Shown in pieces: positions 59,526 to 64,000 of a stretch of 64,000 nt of DNA. Source of the DNA: Patescibacteria group bacterium (GTDB lineage: Bacteria; Patescibacteria; Microgenomatia; UBA12405); the NCBI GenBank assembly GCA_023380755.1, contig JAMCSD010000002.1, forward strand, positions 58,195 through 122,194, read 5' to 3'. The translations under genes and the position numbers were made by a program. Every line of letters begins with the position of its first letter. Within the stretch, counting starts at the first letter, position 1. The notes below the pieces were generated by a model. The model had not been told where the DNA came from, ran no database searches, and saw only the letters and a list, made by a program, of their open reading frames with translations.

Positions 59526-61066
59526 AATTTAACAATATCGAACGCTGGTTTTTTATCCAGAAAATAAATCGTCTTGAGTAAAATCGCATTAGCGGGATAA
59601 TTTCCCGGACTGGTAATTAGTAAGGAGTTATGGGTGTCTTCAGTTTTTGATTTAACTTCCCAGTCGTTAAGAAAATAAATGTTTTGAAATCGATCAATCC
59701 AGTACCAGTCAGCATGGTAATTCCAATCTTTACTGGGGCCTTGTTGGTAATTGGCGGGATCTATTGGCCAATAAAATAACAAAAATTCATGAGGTTCGCC
59801 ATATTTTTTAGTAATATAGATATTTTTAAATAGAGCGCCATTATTTTTAATAAACTGAATAGCTTCCTCGTAACCATATTGCCATGACCATGAGTAATTA
59901 ACAGCATAAGCCTGGTAACGGCTAGCGAAAGAAAATAAGTAAAAGAACAGAATAACAAAAAGAAGTGGGAAAGCAAGTTTATTTTTAATAATGGAAATAC
60001 CAAGAGCGGTAATGATAGTAGCTAAAACAAGAAATACCGAGCTGCGAAGTGTGTGGGGCGCATCACGCGTAATCGCAGAAGGTAGAGGCGAAACTAGATA
60101 CCAGTAAAGGAGCCAACTCCTATTTTTAAAAAGGAAGAATAATCCAATAGCGTAAAAAGGGATAAATAAAGAATATATTAATGGGAAATTAGGTATATTA
60201 AATTGATAATTACTGCTACCGGAGAAAAAAAGATATCGTGGATCAATGATTTTTAAATAATTTTCGGCTGAATAGAAAATAAAATAAGTAACTTTATTGT
60301 GAATTACTTTACCGATAAGCGGAGGAAGAGATTGTCGACGTTGCTCTATGCGATTAATTGTTCCTTGATCAATTAAACTTACTAATTTGTAACGAGATTG
60401 GCCGGTAGTAGCAAAAAAGGTTTGATAAAGGAAAAGGAGTATGGCGGCGATAAAAACAAAGAAGGGTAAGTTAAGTTTAATGGGACGAAAATAAAAAAGG
60501 GTTATAAGGTAAAAAGGTAATATAACCCGGGAATTATTATAAGTAAAAAGACACAGGGAAAAGAGAATTAAGCTGAAAGATACCTTCTTTGAAAAAAGAA
60601 AATAGAGAGAAAAGACAAAAAGGGTTAAGAAAAGGTTGGCTTCTAGAGCTATCCGAGATAAAAAGATAGACCACGGAAGAAAGGTAATTAATAATGACGA
60701 AAGGAATGGTAAATGTTTGTTATTTTTAAAGGCAACTTTGGTTAGAAGAAAAACTCCTATTGGGAGAAGGGCACCGCTGATGACCGAGAGAAGTCGAACA
60801 GAAATAACATTAAGGCCAAAAAGAGAAATAAAAGGGAGAGAAAAATAGATATAAACTGGTAACTTGAAGTCTCCATAAGCGCGAAAGATGGTAGGAAAAT
60901 AATTCCCCCATTCATCTTTACCAGTTTTTAAAATGGAATAAGCGTTATAACCAAGTGAGACTTCGTCCCAGTTGGGACTAGGAGGTAATTTAGTTATATC
61001 AATAAACCTAACAGTAAATGCCAAAGCTGCCAATAAAAGGAGAAAAAGAAATTCCTTTTTATTCAT
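59522..61066 (-). CDS. GT39/ArnT-like membrane glycosyltransferase, paralog 3 of 5
   Basis: GT-C enzyme of 514 residues, the shortest complete copy. NWDEVSLGYNAYS gives D34-E35; KDEWG and YGDFKLPVYIY follow. The second loop reads LPWSIFLSRIALEANLF, where the IHFSRGAWE of paralogs 1 and 2 has changed to IFLSRIALE. External tail from about 395 with YITKKYGEPHEFLLFY. It overlaps paralog 4 by 8 bases. The change in the second loop groups it with paralog 4 (VSRLALEANL), so the array seems to contain two subtypes. Confidence 0.88.
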   Translation of the reverse strand: MNKKEFLFLLLLAALAFTVRFIDITKLPPSPNWDEVSLGYNAYSILKTGKDEWGNYFPTIFRAYGDFKLPVYIYFSLPFISLFGLNVISVRLLSVISGALLPIGVFLLTKVAFKNNKHLPFLSSLLITFLPWSIFLSRIALEANLFLTLFVFSLYFLFSKKVSFSLILFSLCLFTYNNSRVILPFYLITLFYFRPIKLNLPFFVFIAAILLFLYQTFFATTGQSRYKLVSLIDQGTINRIEQRRQSLPPLIGKVIHNKVTYFIFYSAENYLKIIDPRYLFFSGSSNYQFNIPNFPLIYSLFIPFYAIGLFFLFKNRSWLLYWYLVSPLPSAITRDAPHTLRSSVFLVLATIITALGISIIKNKLAFPLLFVILFFYLFSFASRYQAYAVNYSWSWQYGYEEAIQFIKNNGALFKNIYITKKYGEPHEFLLFYWPIDPANYQQGPSKDWNYHADWYWIDRFQNIYFLNDWEVKSKTEDTHNSLLITSPGNYPANAILLKTIYFLDKKPAFDIVKL

Positions 61067-62654
61067 GAGTATTAAAGATATAAATAGCGGCTTTTTGGTT
61101 AGAGGCGGAAGGATAATAAATTACAGCATCGGGTTTTATACCGAGAAATTCTTCCGGTCGGCCAATCAAAATAGTATTGGGAATTTTAGCATCTTCAGCA
61201 AAGGAGATTTCTTTAAACGTAAAACGACCTAAATTGTATTGGCCAAGCTGATCGACGAATGATTTACCTTGAGACTGATAGGCAAGCCAGGAAGCGGAAA
61301 AATGTTGGAAAATCTTGGGATCAAAAGCGGAAAAGAAAGCAACGTAGGCTTGAGGTTCGGAAAGTTTACGGGAGAAAACCACCTTCTTATTAGGAAAAGA
61401 AAGGGTATAGGCAACAGCCTGACGATTGCCAAAGAGCATTCCCTCGGCCAGGACCTCATTGGCATGAAAAAAGTAATTAAGGAAAAAATTAGTAGTTTCA
61501 AAGATGAAAAGAATAATAATAAAAACTTTAAAAATAACATTTTTAGAAGATAAAAGCTGATAAAATCCACAGGAAGCAAGAATAAGAAAGAAAGGTAAAC
61601 CGATAAGTAGGCGATTGGCGGGATAAGTTCCCTTAGAGAGAGCTGCGGGAATACAAGCGAGAAGAATACCGGCTAGAAGCCAAAGGATTTTGCGGTTAGG
61701 CTTAAGAAGAGAGATTAGGAGACAAAGTGTAACTGCAAAACCAAGGACGCCAAAACCGGGTAGCATGCCATATGTGGTTTCCGATGGGCCACTGGTAATT
61801 AAAAATTGGGGTGAAAGATAAGATAAAAAATTGTTGATAAACAAACCGATAACTTCTGTTAACTTATTATTGAAGGAACGGTTAATTAAAAGCGGCAAGC
61901 CATTACGGTTAAGATCGTATTGAAGTGAAGATAAAGACCGCCATTTATCGGTAGGATTAAAGATCGAGATATCCCCTGCCCTGGTAGCTGAAGAGGAGAG
62001 AGCAGTGATACCGAAAACAATTAATAAGAAGGTAAAGATAATTAAAAAAAGGCGTTGATAACGACGAAGGAAATAAGTAGAAAAATAAACAAAAATCGGA
62101 GTAAAAAACTTAGCTGAATGATAAGAAAATAAACTGAGGATGAAGACGGTAGCCGCAGCAATATGATTTAAAAATTTTTTCGATAACCACAGGAGAGCAG
62201 CCAAGATAATTAAAAATAGTGATAAGTTAGCTTCTAAAGCCAGACGGCTTACCGGAACATGCCAAGGAGAGACCGCCAGTAAAAGGGCAGAGATGAGAGC
62301 GATGGTGGAATTTTTGAAGATGAGGTAGGCTAGGGCGAAAAGGCAAAAAACTGAAAGGGTACCAAAAAACGCGCTAGGAAAGCGGATAGAGAAAGTATTG
62401 AGGCCAAAAAGTTTAATTGACGGTATCATGAAAAATGTTTGCAGAGGCGGTTTGAAGTCGCCAAATGAACGGAGGCTTAAAAGATTCCGACTCCCCCATT
62501 CGTCTTGTCCGGTCTGAATAATGGAATAAGCGGTATATCCTTGAGCGATTTCGTCGGGAGTGTAACTGTTCGGAAGCTCTCCAAGGGAATAAAAACGTAA
62601 AAAGGCGGCCAAAATTAGAATAACGACGAGAATAAAGATATGTTTAGGAGTCAT
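61059..62654 (-). CDS. GT39/ArnT-like membrane glycosyltransferase, paralog 4 of 5
   Basis: GT-C enzyme of 531 residues. TPDEIAQGYTAYS places the acid pair at D34-E35; QDEWG and FGDFKPPLQTF follow. The second loop reads PWHVPVSRLALEANLS. About eleven membrane segments and an external tail from about 400 in which the FTDKYxxPY motif has become FSRKLSEPQAY, the most divergent tail among the complete copies. The ATG overlaps the stop of paralog 5 by one base (TAATG). Function as for the other copies, with acceptor or donor likely different. Confidence 0.87.
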   Translation of the reverse strand: MTPKHIFILVVILILAAFLRFYSLGELPNSYTPDEIAQGYTAYSIIQTGQDEWGSRNLLSLRSFGDFKPPLQTFFMIPSIKLFGLNTFSIRFPSAFFGTLSVFCLFALAYLIFKNSTIALISALLLAVSPWHVPVSRLALEANLSLFLIILAALLWLSKKFLNHIAAATVFILSLFSYHSAKFFTPIFVYFSTYFLRRYQRLFLIIFTFLLIVFGITALSSSATRAGDISIFNPTDKWRSLSSLQYDLNRNGLPLLINRSFNNKLTEVIGLFINNFLSYLSPQFLITSGPSETTYGMLPGFGVLGFAVTLCLLISLLKPNRKILWLLAGILLACIPAALSKGTYPANRLLIGLPFFLILASCGFYQLLSSKNVIFKVFIIILFIFETTNFFLNYFFHANEVLAEGMLFGNRQAVAYTLSFPNKKVVFSRKLSEPQAYVAFFSAFDPKIFQHFSASWLAYQSQGKSFVDQLGQYNLGRFTFKEISFAEDAKIPNTILIGRPEEFLGIKPDAVIYYPSASNQKAAIYIFNTHE

Positions 62655-64000
62655 TATTGTTTTTGAATAACTTGACCAAAAATAGTGTGGTTAGGGAAAT
62701 AGACGGTTTTTAGGGTAGAAAAACCAGGTATAGGATGTAAAGATAAATCCCAATCACCAGGAATATCTTTTAGTTGCAACAGGAAAAAGATATCACCGCT
62801 TTGAGCAAAAGAAGATATCTCATCTAAAGGCTGGCTGGAATGCCAGTCATTAATAAAGAATACACTCTGACTAAGGCGAAAGCCGTCGAATTTATTAAAG
62901 ATATTGGGAAAAGTTTGGTCAGAAAAGACAGCTGTATGAACTAGCAGCGGCGAGATGTGCTGATAAAAAAGAAAAGGTAACGTGGCATTAAAGTTTGAAT
63001 CATCGACGAAAACGCGGTGATTAGAAGTGGGGATAGAATATAGCTGGTCGTAGCCATAATTCCATTGAAGAAAATATTCTTTAGGGTAATGGACAAAGTA
63101 TTCATGTAAAAAGCTGAAGAAGTGGAAAGAGAATAAAAGGAGAAGGATTGTGGTCAGGAATTTAGGTTTAAGAGTAAAAATTCCTTTAGCTATGAAATAA
63201 AATAAAGCCGGTAAAATGAGAAAAAGCCGAGTGGCGTGTGTGGCTCCATCTGTTGTGAGAGCAGAAGGAATTGGAGAAATTAAAAGCCAAAAAGTGAAGA
63301 GGTTAAATTTAGAGGACAGAATACCAATAATTAAAAATGGTAATAAAAAGAAAGAGATTAAGCCAAAGCCGGGAACGGTTTGCCGAGGATTGGGATCACC
63401 GGAAACAAACAAGAAAGATGGCGACAGAGAGGTGATATAGTTTGAGGTAAAACTATTGACAAAAGACAAAACCTTATTATGGAAGACTGATTCAATAAAA
63501 CTATTTGAGGAAGAAAAACCGGTTCTTTTAAAAATAATCGTATTAATAATTTTCGGATCGTTAAAAATTGAAATTCGGTTAAAGCGATCACTAGCGTGGC
63601 CAAATATGACGGAAAAGGCAATTGGCAGGAGGAAAATAGTTAAAGCTAAAATAGGTTTATAAAAGTGGGAAAATGAGACATTTTTATTAATTTTAAAAAC
63701 ATAAAAGGTGAGAAATAAAATAAGGAGTGGGGTGAACACATTGGCTGTGTTATAGGTGTAAAAAGTAAGTCCGAAAAGAACTGCAGCTAGAGAAAAGTGA
63801 TTTTTAAGAAAGAAATAAGTACCACTTAGAAGTAAAGTTAAAAGTAGGGAGACCTCAAAGGCCGAGCGCCCATAAATAAGGTGCCAATAAGAAAGGCCGA
63901 GAAGAAAGGTGGATAAGAGAGAAAAATATTTATCTTTGGAGAAGAGGCGTAAAAGGAGAAAGAAAAAGTAAAGTGAGAGAAGGCTAAAGGCAACTTCTGG
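62654..64000 (-). CDS. GT39/ArnT-like membrane glycosyltransferase, paralog 5 of 5 (N-terminus beyond window)
   Basis: The reading frame is open to base 64000, giving 448 C-terminal residues. A GTG at 63739 is internal, not the start: codons upstream of it continue the family pattern, with SYWHLIYGRSAFEVSL matching PWHIHFSRGAWESSAA of paralog 1. By that alignment about 94 residues, including the catalytic first loop, lie outside the window, so the whole protein would be about 540 residues like its paralogs. The tail near residue 330 of the fragment has FLFYQHISP, matching LFYxxxxP of the other copies. It is the most upstream gene visible of the leftward 21-kb operon. Confidence 0.86.
   Translation of the reverse strand, partial: PEVAFSLLSLYFFFLLLRLFSKDKYFSLLSTFLLGLSYWHLIYGRSAFEVSLLLTLLLSGTYFFLKNHFSLAAVLFGLTFYTYNTANVFTPLLILFLTFYVFKINKNVSFSHFYKPILALTIFLLPIAFSVIFGHASDRFNRISIFNDPKIINTIIFKRTGFSSSNSFIESVFHNKVLSFVNSFTSNYITSLSPSFLFVSGDPNPRQTVPGFGLISFFLLPFLIIGILSSKFNLFTFWLLISPIPSALTTDGATHATRLFLILPALFYFIAKGIFTLKPKFLTTILLLLFSFHFFSFLHEYFVHYPKEYFLQWNYGYDQLYSIPTSNHRVFVDDSNFNATLPFLFYQHISPLLVHTAVFSDQTFPNIFNKFDGFRLSQSVFFINDWHSSQPLDEISSFAQSGDIFFLLQLKDIPGDWDLSLHPIPGFSTLKTVYFPNHTIFGQVIQKQ

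Noticed and set aside
63739..63739. GTG at 63739 as the start of the right-edge gene
   Set aside because: The frame stays open to the window end and the upstream codons align with the conserved second loop of the paralogs, so the true start is outside the window.
1..64000. Alternative genetic code (TGA read as an amino acid), as in some CPR lineages
   Set aside because: TGA serves as stop at many ATGA overlaps, and the proteins end at normal family lengths there.
1..64000. CRISPR arrays, insertion sequences, tRNA or rRNA genes
   Set aside because: No regular short repeats with spacers, transposase-like proteins, terminal inverted repeats or RNA gene signatures were seen; all sizeable stretches are protein coding.

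Overview
This 64 kb window is an almost gap-free cell-surface glycan island from a low-GC bacterium. I infer a member of the Candidate Phyla Radiation (Patescibacteria, perhaps the Microgenomates side). The grounds are very tight packing (57 genes, no gap above 61 bases), weak or absent Shine-Dalgarno sites, and a very large set of glycosyltransferases and multi-pass GT-C enzymes. No ribosomal, tRNA or other housekeeping marker is present to prove it. The standard code applies: TGA is used as stop in many ATGA start/stop overlaps.

Layout. Bases 1-13009 (leftward, 14 genes): a DUF192 protein heads a run of GT2 and GT4 glycosyltransferases, a hexapeptide acyltransferase, a small unknown membrane protein, a Wzy-like O-antigen ligase/polymerase, a GT39-type membrane glycosyltransferase and, cut by the edge, ManC. 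13066-14951 (rightward): an LPTM-family membrane protein and GalE. 14948-17858 (leftward): RmlB, Gmd and an RmlD-like reductase. 17906-19314 (rightward): RmlA and a sulfotransferase-like protein. 19306-22720 (leftward): a DUF3473-type polysaccharide deacetylase, a 3-hydroxyacyl-CoA dehydrogenase and a thiolase. 22773-29807 (rightward): a GNAT protein, two B12-type radical SAM proteins, a DPM1-like GT2 with a DUF2304 partner, and an unknown polytopic protein. 29810-38959 (leftward): an ABC exporter ATPase, a GT4, a double methyltransferase, a 909-residue double glycosyltransferase, an MBOAT acyltransferase and its SGNH partner. 39020-42525 (rightward): a CofD/YvcK-like protein, the ABC-2 permease and a TMTC-like TPR glycosyltransferase. 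42530-64000 (leftward, 18 genes): glycosyltransferases, four more radical SAM proteins, an acetyltransferase and five consecutive GT39/ArnT-like paralogs, the last cut by the right edge.

How it fits together. ManC, Gmd, the RmlD-like reductase, RmlA, RmlB and GalE supply GDP-mannose, deoxyhexoses and UDP-galactose/glucose. Cytoplasmic GT2 and GT4 enzymes build lipid-linked glycans. Export could go through the Wzm/Wzt-type ABC transporter, with Wzy-like joining outside. DPM1-like GT2 enzymes could load polyprenyl phosphate for the GT-C enzymes that work outside the membrane. Acetyl-, sulfo-, methyl- and radical SAM enzymes would decorate the product. No initiating phosphoglycosyltransferase, Wzx flippase of the usual type, RmlC or exosortase was seen.

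The parts that look least ordinary are the six radical SAM enzymes inside a glycan island, the five tandem GT-C paralogs, the thiolase/dehydrogenase pair, and the multi-domain fusions at 32631-37089.
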